Shown: positions 34,681 through 45,910 of the stretch, one piece after another
How positions within the stretch are numbered: the stretch's first letter is position 1
How the letters are laid out: every line of letters begins with the position of its first letter
From: Ryuthela nishihirai
Lineage: Eukaryota; Arthropoda; Arachnida; Araneae; Heptathelidae
Assembly: GCA_038380435.1 (NCBI GenBank)
Contig: JAWZYU010000034.1
Location: 25,771,404-25,835,403 of the forward strand
Length of the DNA: 64,000 nucleotides
Direction: 5' to 3'
Program-made: the position numbers and the translations under genes
Notes under the pieces: model-generated
Told to the model about the DNA's origin: nothing
Seen by the model: only the letters and a program-made list of their open reading frames with translations
Database searches by the model: none

Positions 34681-34895
34681 TATTCCACCGATACGAACAA
34701 TCTGCCACTTTTTCTCAAAGGTGGAAGATAAACAACATTTTAAATTCATGGAACAAAAAAAAAGTATTTTCTGTTATTGAAGTACTAATAAAATACTTCT
34801 ATTTTCATTTTTCCCAATCACCCATTAGCACGAGTTAAAATTTTTAAAGAATGCAAAAATACAGAAACGAGAAACTTCATTATCTTTGAAAACAA

Positions 34896-35284
34896 ATTGG
34901 ATTGGATTGTTTTACCTCTGAGCGGCACTTCTTTGCACACCATGGGTAAATGGACAGGCCACAAGGACCCCGAAGCTCAGAGAAGGTTGGGGGAGGGGAC
35001 CCACTGGAACAGCTGTTGGGAGACAGATTGTAGCCTCCCGTCAAGGCCATCCAGTGTGTTCTTTAACGTGCACAGGGTATGGCTCTCCCGCACACGGGGC
35101 CATGGCTTAACGTCCCATCCGACGGACGGCGGCCTATTCCAAGCCCATCGGTATCCCCTACTGACAGTGGGCAGGGCGTGGAATTTTTGCGGAGATAAAT
35201 ATCAACGCTGACCCAGCTGGGACTCGAACCTGGGAACTACAGATTACGAGCCTGACGCGCTACCGACTGAGCTACCCCCGCCCC
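34896..35284 (-). mobile_element. SINE-1 copy, full length
   Basis: Exact direct repeats tctttgaaaacaa (34883-34895 and 35285-35297). Confidence 0.93.
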
Positions 35285-35614
35285 TCTTTGAAAACAAGAT
35301 ATATGAGACATACATATGAGAGATATGCGCTCTTCTAGTTAATCTAGTTGCTTCAGTGGAGGATTTCGACACAGGCGAATGAGGCGATACCCGAGACCTC
35401 AAAATACTCTAACTCGATTTTTTTTCCAGAACTTTTAGAGAACGAAACATTTCATAATCATCATAATCTACTAGTTAAATACATATCTGGGCATTATACT
35501 TAGCTTAAAACCGAAAATAGATATTGATTTTTGCTATTTGTTTACTAAATGCACTACAAAGAAAATAGAGCATATTTATTTTTGTTTTTCATTCAGTGCA
35601 AGTTAATATTAATA

Positions 35615-35877
35615 CAGTGGACCTTCGTTATAGCGCTGCTCGCTATACCGCGCACTCGGTTATAGCGCGGGCGATGTTCGCGATAAGTTCAAACATGTTT
35701 ATAGAGGTCCGTGCGGCGTTAGTGAGTATCGCATTTTATTGTTACTGCGTGTTGAGTAATTGTGTATGTATTGAGTTCCTGCATGTATTTTGAATAGTGT
35801 TTAATTATTGTATGTATGATGAGTAAACGCGGGTGTTGTTTCCCGCCCGACATGAGCGTTATATCGGGGGTCCACTG
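35615..35877. mobile_element. pogo/Tigger-like MITE
   Basis: Termini cagtggaccttcgttatagcg and cgttatatcgggggtccactg are inverted repeats, flanked by TA on each side (35613-35614 and 35878-35879), as for pogo-type Tc1/mariner elements. 263 bp, non-coding, mobilisable only in trans. Confidence 0.8.
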
Positions 35878-35989
35878 TATATATTAAATTTTCTATTTAT
35901 GAATTTAAATTAATGCAAACTAATGCATACTTTTTTCCAATCGTATGTGTTAGAAATTTTTGTTGATTGATTCGCCCCCGCCTTCATCT

Positions 35990-36740
35990 AAAAATTATTA
36001 GAGCCCCTAAAAATTATTGGAGCCCCCTGGACAATGTTTCAGTTCGTGGAATATTACGGCCCACCTGGGTAATTATTGTGGACTCCTGGACAATTAATGT
36101 GGTCTCTTGGATAATTTTTGAGGCCTCCTGGACAAATATTGAGCTTCTGAAATATTATTGGAGCCTCTTGGACAACTATTGTCGCCTCCTTGACAATTGC
36201 TGGGGCCTCTTGGACAACTTTTGTCACCTCCTTGATAATTACGTGGGCCTCTTGGACAATTATTAGACCTCTGGACAATTACTAGGTTTTCTGGACAATT
36301 ACTGAGGCCTCCTGGACAATTACTGAAGCCAACTGGACAATTATTCGGTTCGTGGAATATTATGGGTCCTCATCGATAATTATTGTGGACTCCTGGACAA
36401 ATCTGAGACCTCTTGGATGATTATTAGGCCTACTTGGCAATGATTAGGCCTCCTGGATGATTATTGAGGCCTTCTGTATAACTATTGAGCTTTCTGAAAT
36501 ATTATTGAGGCCTCCTGGACAACTATTATGGCCTCCTGGACAATTACTGGGGCTTCCTAGACAACTATTGTGACCTCCTGGACAATTACCGGGGTCTCTT
36601 TGACAATTATTAGGTGTCCTGGACAATTACTGAGGTCTCCTGCACAATTACTGCGACCTCCTGGACAATTACTTGGGACTCATGGTCGATTATTGAGTCG
36701 TCGTAGATAACTCTTGGGGCTTCCTAAACAATTATTTAAA
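35990..36740. repeat. 21-bp minisatellite, diverged
   Basis: About 30 units of the form gcctcctggacaattactgag. The period of 21 bp (seven codons) explains long spurious frames on both strands. Units vary at many positions, so it is an old array. Confidence 0.85.
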
Positions 36741-36834
36741 AGGTAGCTGCTTAGAGCGGCAGATTTTAAGGAAGGTATATATTTGAGTTGGAAAATGAGG
36801 TGTTATCAGTTGGAAAAATTGGGCTTCGAGTTCA

Positions 36835-37224
36835 GTTGCGTTGTTTTTTTTATCTCTGACCTACACTTTTTTTTTGCACACAATGAACTAAATGTCCAGG
36901 TCACAAGGACCGCGACAAGCTAAGGTTCCAGAGCAGCTGTTAGCTAACAGCTAACAGCTGAGCAGCTGAGCCACTGAGCAGCTGTTAGGAAACAGATTGA
37001 AGCCTCCGGAGAAAACCATCCAGTATGTTCTTAAACGTGTACAGAATATGTCTTAACGTCCCATCTGATGGACGGCGGCCTTTCAAAGCCCATCGGTGTC
37101 CCCTACTGACAAAGAGCAGGGTGGAGAGTTTCGCAAAGATAAGTCTCAACGCTGTCCCAGTTGGGAATCGAACATGAGAACTAGAGATTACGAGCCTGAC
37201 GAGCCATGACTCAGCCACCACTGC
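36835..37224 (-). mobile_element. SINE-1 copy, old, with internal repeat expansion
   Basis: Recognisable tail-to-head order, diverged. A short expansion (cagctgttagctaacagcta and variants, about 36930-36990) lies in the body. Confidence 0.75.
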
Positions 37225-37239
37225 CTCAAGATTTAACGA

Positions 37240-37372
37240 GACGAATTTTTCAAGCCCGTCGGTGTCCCCTTTCTCACCTAGGGAAGGGCGGGGTGAAAGG
37301 ACAAAAATGTCAACGTTGGCACAGTTGAAACTCGAACCTGAGAACTGCAGATTACGAGCTTGGCTCTTTTAA
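37240..37372 (-). mobile_element. SINE-1 5' fragment
   Basis: The 5' half only (caagcccgtcggtgtccc through gaaactcgaacctgagaac), placed head-outward next to the preceding copy. Confidence 0.65.
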
Positions 37373-37452
37373 GTTCTCAAATATCCCATGCTTCTATACC
37401 TCCAACGGTAATGCCTTCATTACTCTCCTAAAGGTTAGATACCAATTACATA

Positions 37453-37838
37453 GGGTGGGAGTAACTCATTCGGTGGTGCACCAGGCTCGTAATCTTCATT
37501 TCCCAGGTTCGAGTCCCAGCTGGGCAAGAGTCGACAATTATCTCCGCAAAACTCCCCGTCCTGCCCACGGTCAGTAGGGGACACCAATGGGCGTGGAAAA
37601 GCCGCCGTCCGTCAGATGGGACGTTAAGTCATGGCTCCGTGTGCGAAAGAACCATACTATTGGTACGTGAAAGAACACGCTGGATGGCCTTGACGGGAAA
37701 CTACCATCTCTCTCCCAACAGCTGCCCAGTGGGTCCCCTCCCCCAATTTTCTCTGACCCACAGGGGTCCTTGTGCCCTGGTCATTTAGCCCGTTGTGTGC
37801 AAAAAAAGTGCCGCTCAGAGGTAAAACAACCCGACCAA
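37453..37838 (+). mobile_element. SINE-1 copy, moderately diverged
   Basis: Head agggtgggagtaactcattcg, B-box ggttcgagtcc, tail gaggtaaaacaacccgacc. Confidence 0.87.
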
Positions 37839-37953
37839 ATTACACTTTCAAAGTTGTCCCGAACAGAATTACGATCACTTTAAGATTTTAAGATTAAATA
37901 CACAATGAAGCTTTTTCGACACAAATTATGGAAAGAAACGTAGATGAATATAT

Positions 37954-38567
37954 TGTTACGAATTAAATGGATGAAACTGAGCATGAGTTCAAATAGTATA
38001 TAACAATTATAATTCTAAAATAATGTAATTTAGTACAAAAGTATGAATGAAAACATTTATATAAACTAAAGTCAATCAACACAAATCATATATGTGAACA
38101 AATCTGCAAACTATCGAGAATAACATTACCAATTCCTAAATAACTGAATAGCTCTACATCAAATGACTTCTTTCTAAGGTCAAGTTCTTCAAATACTCTA
38201 AGACTGTAGCTAAGCATACTTCTTTTCTCAGGACCAATTCTTTTCAGACGTCAACCACTACCCTTCAAACGTCGAATTCTTCTTTTCCTCTACTAGTTTA
38301 CTAACACGATCACACTAAGTTGGTTTATTTAATCTCCCGCGCACTCACCAAATAAAATCATTTCTTCTCTAAACTCTAATGCACAGAAAAAAGACAAACT
38401 ACATTTTCCTTCACTCTATATTTTCTCTTAATTACCACTTATTCCCTTTTCTTTCAGTCAAGTTCGTTCGATGTCGTTTGGTGACGTAATTGTCACTCTG
38501 AGGCATACGCGAGCGTTCATGATGTGTATTTCATTAATTCATTGTAGGAAGTTCACCTGTCGTAACA
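37954..38567. mobile_element. Possible solo LTR
   Basis: A 614-bp block begins TGTTACGA and ends TCGTAACA, the inverted ends common in arthropod Gypsy-type LTRs. No internal coding region or second LTR is present, and the flanking bases do not form an obvious target duplication. Confidence 0.35.
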
Positions 38568-39120
38568 TTGGATTCCAATGTTTTCTACCCTAGCATTACA
38601 TACATATGTAGTTTGCGAATTACTAAAATATGTCACTATACTTGCAATAAAAGCTTTCACACGCCGTACTACAGAAGGGATATTTTCGTCGTTAGTACTG
38701 TAAGATGGAGCAAAATTGTGTGTCGTTCCTGAAATCCAAAGTAAGTGCCGAATAAATAATAATATTTTTAAATTTTCGTTTAAAAGGGAGCTTGAGTAAA
38801 AATTTTTTCTTTAAAACTTTGACTCGTTCACTTTGAGTGAATTTTTTTCTTTAAGAGAGTATTTTTAACTATAGTTATTTATATTGATTAAATATTGTTG
38901 TTAATTAAATTAATTGTTAATTTAATTAATTTAATCAATTTTCCTTAATTAAATGAATGACAATCAAATTAAGGAACACTATTATTATTATTATATATTG
39001 TACAAAACTCTACGCCTTAGTTTTCAAAGGGAAAAGGATTTGTCTGGGTTCGCAATTTTTTTCTGGACTATCAAAAATCTGAACCTGTACTTAAGTCTTC
39101 CGAAGTCTTTCGCTGTGTGT
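38568..39120. other. AT-rich unassigned stretch
   Basis: No gene recognised. At 38705 a short frame (MEQNCVSFLKSK) runs into GTAAGT, a consensus splice donor; this could be a first coding exon or chance. Confidence 0.2.
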
Positions 39121-39502
39121 GGGGCGGGGGTGGCTCAGTCGGTAGCGCGCCAGGCTCATAATCTGTAGTTTCCAGGTTCGAGTCCCAGCTGGGTCAGCGT
39201 TGAGATTTATCTCCGCAAAATTCCCCGCCCTGCCCACGGTCAGTATGGGACACCGATGGGCTTGGAAAGGCCGCCGTCTGTCGGATGGGACGTTAAGCCG
39301 TGGCCCCGTGTGCGGGAGAACCATACCCTGTGCACGTTAAAAACACGCTGGATGGCCTTGGCGGGAGGCTACCATCTGTCTCCCAACAGCTGTTCCAGTG
39401 GCACCCCTCCTCAACCTTCTCTTAGCCTTTGGGGTCGATGCGACATGGCCATTTAGCCAATGGTGTGCAAAAAAGTGCCGTTCAGAGGTAAAAACAATCC
39501 AA
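39121..39502 (+). mobile_element. SINE-1 copy, full length
   Basis: Complete copy with gtggctcagtcggtagcgcg head and gtaaaaacaatccaacc tail; flanking duplication unclear. Confidence 0.9.
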
Positions 39503-39599
39503 CCTTTGCTACAGATCCACAAATCTGACTCAGTGTTGCGATCCTGTATTTGTTCACCAAACATCTGTCTCCTGGTTGCAGCTGCCATTGTACAGCCGA

Positions 39600-40030
39600 T
39601 GCTCACGATCTCCTACTGGATTACGAAAAGTCTATCTCTGGGGCAAGACCTTGTACTGGGCCAACAAACATAAATATTCGGTCACGATCTTTTACTCGGT
39701 TACTAAATGATGCTCTTCTAGTCACGATCTTGTACTGGGTCACCAGAAGTCTATTTTCGGGTCACGATCTTGTGCTGGGGAACATTCTTGACCCTGTATA
39801 AGAATGTGACCCGAAAATAGATTTTTGGTGACCCAGCTTACAAGATCATGATCCAAAGATAGATTTTTGGTGGGTCAGTTAGAACATCGTGACCCAAAGA
39901 TTGATTTTTGGTGACCCAGCACAAGATCGTGATCCGAAGAAAGATTTTTTGTTGATTCAGTACAAGATATATGGACCCGAATGTGGACTTTTGGTGACCC
40001 AGCACAAGATCGTGACCCGAAGCTATTTGT
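39600..40030. repeat. Inverted minisatellite, about 40-bp unit
   Basis: The unit gtcacgatcttgtactgggt plus aagtctattttcgg runs forward from 39600 to about 39785. It then continues as its reverse complement (gacccgaaaatagatttttg ... acaagatcgtg) to about 40030, with the turning point near 39795. Confidence 0.8.
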
Positions 40031-40276
40031 CATCGAAAGTCTATCTTTCATGAATCATGTTTTCCTCATATTCTGTTATTTTACAACTAACCAATGTGCC
40101 AGTTTTGTGACATCATTTTAACTATTCATCGTACACAACCTGGACAAATTATTTTGCATCCTCTGCGAAGTACCATGAAACATACCTGTATCCAAAATTT
40201 CTCACTGACGTAAGTATTTTATGTCACTGAAAATTTGTAAAAAACGTTACAGGCATAGTGAAAAGTAAAGTTCCAC

Positions 40277-40530
40277 ATGGGTAAAAAGGCTGATCAGATC
40301 GAAAGAGGGTTCACCATTGGAATGCGATGGACAGCAGCATCTGTAACGGAGATCATGGAATTCAACGGAAAATCACGGGCACAATATTCCAAGTGTATAA
40401 AGGAAACGGCTTTAAAAAGCGTCCACCAATCGTGGCAAATGTGGGAAGAAAAAGACTCTTATAGAAAGGGACAGATAAACAAGCACAAACTGTAAAACAA
40501 AACAGATCTACAATTATCAGCCGAAAAAGA
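40277..40530 (+). pseudogene. Tc1/mariner transposase N-terminal fragment
   Basis: The frame starts MGKKADQIERGFTIGMRW and continues with SVTEIMEFNGKSRAQYSK, which follows the pattern of the first helix-turn-helix of Tc1-like transposases (an ERG...GxR...SxxxxAxxxGxSRxTVSR pattern). A frameshift after about residue 50 leads to a GRKR-type sequence. The catalytic DDE domain is absent; RTE-like LINE sequence follows at 40540. Inferred from family pattern. Confidence 0.45.
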
Positions 40531-40539
40531 TTACCACTA

Positions 40540-41150
40540 GCAGGTGTCACAGTTTAATTATCTTGAGAGCAATGTAACAGATACTGGTGATGAGCGGCAT
40601 GTGATTAACAGACGAATAGGGATTGCTGCGGGACGTTTAAGAATCTATGGAGAATGTGGAGAAATATGCCTATACACCTAAAGTCTTAAATTAGACTGTA
40701 TGACAGTTTGATTCTTTCTAGGGTTAGTTATGGTAGTGAAACTTGGAGGCTTTGTAAACAAGATAACAGGAAACTAGATGCTTTTGATTCTAGATGCTTA
40801 CGAAGTATCTTGGGCATTAGGTGGTTCAACTTTTTAACTAATAATGAGGCTAGGCAAATGAGTCTGCAACCTCCTTTAAGCAGCATATTGTGCAGAGAGA
40901 GACTCCGCTGGTTTAGCCATGTTGCCCGTATGGATAATTATAGATTGGCGAATAGGGTTATGAACAGTGTGCCTAGAGGCCTCAGAAGGAGGGGGAGACC
41001 TAGGATGCGGTGGGCAGACAATGTCAAACAGGACCTTGTTAGAATTGGTGTACAGTGGCCGGATGCAGCAGATGTAGCTCAGGACAGACTTGCTTGGAGA
41101 ACTAAATTGCACGGTCTGGTTGGACCTCCGTAGCCCATGGTTGATTGAGG
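40540..41150 (+). pseudogene. RTE-like LINE, RT C-terminal region
   Basis: Starts in the RT thumb (sequence like the 'QFNYLGSYVTDTG' block of the copy at 44002-45381) and is broken near 40640-40690. The open part at 40708-41133 contains CLRSILGIRWFNFLTNN, LCRERLRWFSHVARMDNY and RMRWADNVKQDL. It ends with a gaggatgatgatgctgatg tail, the simple-repeat 3' end shared by all copies of this family here. 5'-truncated. Confidence 0.8.
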
Positions 41151-41694
41151 ATGATGATGCTGATGAACAAATTGTTACAAAAGTTGTTCTTTAACTTTGA
41201 AATATTTTTTCAATAGTGTCAAAAGTTGAAGATAAATGCTTCAGTTTCCATTCATTCTTTAAATATTAAACGAATATTGCAGGAAATATATTTAGAGAGA
41301 TATGAGTGACATCTACAATTTATCGCTAATAACAATTTTTGCCTAAAATATTTATTTTCAATGTTATGGAGCTTTGAAAGTGGCTTTCCATTCACATAAC
41401 ATGTAAGTGTCCGGATGCTTTTTTTTTCTTCAATATAATGTATTTAAGCAGGTATTCATACTAATAGGACCAGGCAGTGTATTTTAATCTGTTGTCCTAA
41501 TTTTGATGACAAATGTTAAATTTACTTTAGCTCACAACTGTTTACGGTCCGAGGCACTTACACTCGAAAATCCTCTATCCAATCAGTCATTTTTACAGCC
41601 AATCTTATTTTTATAATATACTTGCTATTGTAACAAAATTTGGCATTCACATTCTCTTTGTTTCAGATTTTTCCCTTTTTTCTTTTGGTTTTTT

Positions 41695-42955
41695 TTAGAA
41701 CCAGAAAATGGGCTAGTTCTGTTAGAAATACCAGGGCATATAGGGGAGCTGCAATTGGATCTGACCATTACCTTGTTAAAAGTGTCTTCCAACTTACTCT
41801 TGAAAAGTGTTGTGCTAAGGTTAAAAAATTTACCTTTAATACTAAAGCTCTGAAAAACTCAGTTATAGCTAAAGCTTATCATGATAGGTTACTTAGTCAT
41901 TATGACAGTCATGGTGTGCTTACTACTGAAGTTGAGGAAGAATGGGGCCATTTTAATCAGGCTTTTTTGGAAAATAAGACTACTCTTTTAGGAAAAAAGG
42001 AGCAGAAGAGACAGAATTATTTAAGTGATAAGGCACTTGAGCTTATTTCAGAATGAAGGAACCGCAGGAATGTAATTAATCAATACCCTACTAGTCCTAA
42101 TAGAAAGGATTACAGATAGTTTAATAAACGTGTAAAGGATCAGTTAGCTAATGATAAGAATCTTTGGCTTGATGGCTTGGCTGACAAAGCTGAGGAAGCA
42201 GTTAGGCAGCACAACAGCAGAGAGCTGTACCAGATAGTTAACGTTTTATGTGGTAGAAAATCGACAGGTATACAAGGATTGAAGGATAAACAAGGTAAGG
42301 TTATGTAGAAGGTGAGGATTCCATTATGGCGAGGTGGGCTCAGCATTTCAGTGCTGTTCTGAACAATGTGGTTAGTTCTACTCCCATTGTTTGTAATGAT
42401 GATAGATGCATCGGTTGCTTTAATGTTGGCCCTATAACAAAGTCTGTAGTTATTTTGGCTGTTTCTAAACTTAAACTTCATAAATCACCAGGGGTAGATT
42501 AAATTACTACGGAAATGCTTAGAGCTGGGAATGTTTCTGTTACCACTTGGATGACTAAAATGTTGAATATCTTTTATGATAAAGGCATGGTTCCTAAGGA
42601 TTTTACCAGAGCAATTATTATCCCTATTTTCAAAAAAAGGTGATCGCAGTTCTTGTGATAACTATAGGGGTATCAGCCTACTCTCTGTTCTAGGTATTCC
42701 ATGATTGTGCTTAATAGAATTAAGAATCTGGTTGACAGTCAATTGCCTGATGAGCAATGTGGATTCAGAAGATAGGGGATGTGTACATCAGATCTTTTTA
42801 CTTAGGCAGATTCTTCCGAAATTAGTTTCAAAAACTTTGGTTGCTGGCTTTTTTTATTTCAAAAAGGCTTCCGACTCTGTTGATCGTCATAATTTGTGGT
42901 TGATTGTGAGATGATATGGTATACCAGGCAAGTTAGTTAATAATAATAAGTCATA
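41695..42955 (+). pseudogene. RTE-like LINE: endonuclease end and RT start
   Basis: From KWASSVRNTRAYRG and IGSDHYLVKSV, the C-terminal signature of the APE endonuclease. A linker follows with stops near 42054, 42118 and 42306 (last frames around 42140-42480), then RT motifs to about 42950 (DSVDRHNLWLIV). The rest is lost; 390 bp of unrelated sequence separates it from the C-terminal piece at 43344. Confidence 0.75.
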
Positions 42956-44222
42956 AGATGATGGTGACTAATATAACTCTTTCCATCTAAAAATTCATAA
43001 TCAACTCTGCATTTGTACATTGATTATTCATTTCATTGAACGTTACAATCATATCATTATCCTTTGAAAACAGATATTTTTATTAATTAACTTCCATTCC
43101 TCATTTCGATCATTCATGGAAAGAGTAAAATGTAGTAATAAAATAAATTTATTTAGTCTATTTTATCATTAGCTTTGAAGATTTAGCGAAATGTTGTACT
43201 CATTTTCCAAAAGTACATTATAAGGATTTTTTATGTTTTTGTATAATTTCTCTTTAATCTTTATCATGTTTTTTAAATTCTGCAATGTTCTTTTGTTTTG
43301 TTTTTCCCCCATTAAACATTTTGCCGTATTTAAAGCTATTATTAGCTATCATATTGTGCAGAGAGAGACTCCGTTGGTTTGGCCATGTTACCCGTATGGA
43401 TAATGATAGATTGGTGAATAGGGTTATGAACAGTGTGCTTAAAGGCCTCAGAAAGAGGCGGGGGGGGGGGACCTAGGATGCGGTGGACAGGCAATGTCAA
43501 AGAGGACCTTATTAGAATTGGTGTGCAGTGGCTAGATGCAGCAGATGTAGCTCAGGACAGACTTGCTTGGAGAACTAAATTGCACGGTCTGGTTGAACCT
43601 CCGTAGCCCACGGCTACTTGAGGATGATGATGATTTGATAAATTTTAATAATGCATAAATGGAACTTTTTGTAATTAAAAGATGTGCAAAACCTCTCAAT
43701 ATTCCTATTTGATGTTAATTTGTTATTATTCCTGGGATAAGTGATATTTAATAATATTGAATGATGATCCTTTTTATTATTGAAATAATTTGCTAATGGT
43801 TATTAATTGCAGAAGATATATTGCAAAACCAAACTATTCCGAACAAAAATATGATCAGTATAGCTAGGTGAACTGTCTATTCTGGTATTTCCATTAATTT
43901 ATGATAAAATCCCATTAGGATAAAATAAAGTTTTATATTACATCACTAAGCTATAATTTTCATTTAAGTCCAGATTTTGGTCATCATCATCATCATCATC
44001 CTCAAGCAGCCCTGGGCTGTGGAGGTCTAACCATACCGTGCAATTTAGTTCTCCAAGCAAGTCTGTCCTGAGCTATATGTACTGCATCTGGCCACTGCAC
44101 ACCATTTCTAACAAGGTCCTGTTTGACATTGTCTACCCACCGCATCCTAGGACTCCCACTCTTTCTGAGGCCTTTAGGCACACTATTCATAACCCTATTT
44201 GAAAATCTATAATCATTCATAC
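42857..44222 (+). repeat. Left arm of second palindrome
   Basis: Reverse complement of 48397-49760. Coordinate sums are 92617 at the outer part and 92611 near the inner end. It includes an RTE-like RT scrap, AT-rich sequence, a C-terminal RTE scrap (43344-43640), 340 bp of unique sequence and the 3' end of the minus-strand LINE. By eye only a few single-base and G-run differences. Confidence 0.9.
43344..43640 (+). pseudogene. RTE-like LINE, C-terminal scrap
   Basis: Contains LCRERLRWFGHVTRMDNDR, a G-run (ggggggggg) that shifts the frame, then the terminal AQDRLAWRTKLHGL equivalent and a gaggatgatgatga tail. Mirrored at 48977-49270. Confidence 0.8.
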
Positions 44223-45381
44223 GGGCAACATGGCTAAACCAACGGAGTCTCTCTCTGCACAATATGCTGCTTAAAGGAGGTTGCAAACTCCTTTGCCTAA
44301 CCTCATCATTAGTTACAAAGTTAAACCACCTAATGTCCAAGGTACTGCGTAAGCATCTGGAATCAAAAGCATCTAGCTTCCTGTTATCTTGTTTACAGAG
44401 TGTCCACGTTTCACTACCATAACTAACCCTAGAAAGAACCAAACTATTATACAGTCTAATTTTAGTCTTTAGGTGTATACACCTATTTCTCCACACTCTC
44501 CATAGATTCTTAAAAGTCCCGGCAGCAATCCCTATTCGTCTGTTAATCTCATGCCGTACATCACCAGTATCTGTTACATAGCTCCCAAGATAATTAAATT
44601 GTGACACCTGCTCAAGACTGCAACCATTCAGATTAACTGAATCACAGCATGCCTGACCAATTTTCATCACTTTGGTTTTCTTCCTGTTTATAACCAAACC
44701 TACTCTACTACCAGTCTCATCAACAGCTCGAATGAAAGAGTTCATCTCATCAACATCATTTGCCAAAAGGGCTAAATCATCAGCATAATATAAATCAGAA
44801 ATTGTAGTATCCCCAGACCATTCATGGCCAAAATCTTTCTGTTGCAGTGAATTTCGCATAACATAATCAATAACCAAACTAAAGAGAAAAGGAGACAAAA
44901 TGCACCCATGTCGAACACCAGAAGTAATGCTAAAATAATTGCTACAAGCCTTACCAACTCTCACACACGACTCAGTGTTATTATAGAGAACTTTCATTAG
45001 GTTAACTAACTTGTCAGGTATACCATGTGATATCACAATCAACCACAAATTATGACGATCAACAGAATCGAAAGACATTTTGAAATCAACAAAGCTGGAA
45101 ACCAAAGGTTTCTGAAACTCTAAACATTTCTCAAGAATCTGCCTAAGTGAAAATATCTGATGTACACATCCCCTACAACTTCTGAATCCACATTGCTCAT
45201 CACGCAATTGCCTGTCAACCAGATTCTTAATTCTATTAAGCACAATCATGGAAAGAACTTTACCTGGAACAGAGAGTAGGCTGATACCCCTGTAGTTATC
45301 ACAAGTACTACTATCACCTTTTTTTGAAAATAGGGATAATAATAGCTCTGGTAAAATCCTTAGGAACCATGCCTTTATCAT
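44002..45381 (-). CDS. Reverse transcriptase of RTE-like LINE
   Basis: A 459-residue open frame, the longest in the window. Motif A is in SFVDFKMSFDSVDR (Asp99), then SGVRHGCILSPFLFSL, then the intact catalytic box YADD (residues 199-202, in LYYADDLALLAND), FNYLGSYVTDTG and the C-terminal CLRSTLDIRWFNFVTND and RMRWVDNVKQDL blocks. The true ORF began upstream: the frame at 45314-45766 carries the RT N-terminus and overlaps by 68 bp, so one frameshift near 45320-45340 (at a tttttttg run) separates them. The catalytic core looks complete. It would drive target-primed reverse transcription. Probably a recently dead copy. Confidence 0.75.
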   Translation of the reverse strand: MIKAWFLRILPELLLSLFSKKGDSSTCDNYRGISLLSVPGKVLSMIVLNRIKNLVDRQLRDEQCGFRSCRGCVHQIFSLRQILEKCLEFQKPLVSSFVDFKMSFDSVDRHNLWLIVISHGIPDKLVNLMKVLYNNTESCVRVGKACSNYFSITSGVRHGCILSPFLFSLVIDYVMRNSLQQKDFGHEWSGDTTISDLYYADDLALLANDVDEMNSFIRAVDETGSRVGLVINRKKTKVMKIGQACCDSVNLNGCSLEQVSQFNYLGSYVTDTGDVRHEINRRIGIAAGTFKNLWRVWRNRCIHLKTKIRLYNSLVLSRVSYGSETWTLCKQDNRKLDAFDSRCLRSTLDIRWFNFVTNDEVRQRSLQPPLSSILCRERLRWFSHVARMNDYRFSNRVMNSVPKGLRKSGSPRMRWVDNVKQDLVRNGVQWPDAVHIAQDRLAWRTKLHGMVRPPQPRAA

Positions 45382-45766
45382 AAAATATATTCAAAATTTC
45401 AGTCATCCAAGTGGTAACCAAAACATTCCCAGCTCTAAGCATTTCCGTAGTAATTTCATCTACCCATGGGGATTTATGAAGTTTAGGTTTAGAAATAGCC
45501 AAAATAACTTCAGATTGTGTTATAGGGCCAACATTGCATCTGTCATCATTGCAAACAATGGGAGTAGAACTACCCACATTGGTTAGAACATCACTGAAAT
45601 GCTTAGCCCACCTAGCCATGACAGAATCCTCACCTTGTATAACCTTACGTTGTTTATCCTTCAATCCCTGTATACCTGTTCGTTTTCTACCACATAAAAC
45701 ATTAACTATCTGGTACAGCTCTCTGCTGTTGTGCTGTCTAACTGCTTCCTCGGCTATGTCAGTCAA
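45314..45766 (-). pseudogene. RTE-like LINE linker and RT N-terminus
   Basis: Contains ELYQIVNVLCGRKRTG, KPKLHKSPWVDEITTEML (the usual SPGxDxIxxEML block) and FTRAIIIPIFKKR. It runs into the RT frame of 44002-45381 at a poly-T tract (poly-A on the coding strand), a likely slippage frameshift. Confidence 0.75.
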
Positions 45767-45910
45767 GCCATCAAGCCAAAGATTGTTATCAGCAGCTAAC
45801 TGATCCTTTACATTAATCCTATGTAATTTACATACATCCTATGTAATGCTTTCTATTAGGACTAGTAGGGTATTGATTAAGGACATTCTGAAATAAGCTC
45901 AAGTGCCTTA

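Larger units (their letters stand above)
32980..34890. mobile_element. Relative of the foldback-like element, one arm, interrupted
   Basis: Segments match the inner repeats of the element at 2581-7093: acgagctaatgttttcacttt, ttgcttttagtgttcagagatt, ctctaagggtggatttt, gcaaatgatgtatttatgctgg, and later tactaataaaatacttct. SINE-1 (33301-33684) and SINE-2 (33911-34082) lie inside, and the 28-bp array at 34390-34680 replaces part of it. Boundaries are uncertain. Confidence 0.5.

Noticed and set aside
34278..34749. Three long minus-strand frames (EICISVVYHRNLYLGRLPPKS type) as a repeat protein
   Set aside because: Three overlapping frames are open at once over a 28-bp minisatellite lacking stops; no start context or domain.
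35596..35793. Frame at 35596-35793 as a gene
   Set aside because: It lies within the pogo-like MITE.
656..39324. Many similar open frames such as MALPHTGPRLNVPSD... and ...SERHFFAHHGLNGQVTW... repeated across the window
   Set aside because: They are translations of SINE-1 in either orientation; the recurring peptide follows the repeat and not a gene.
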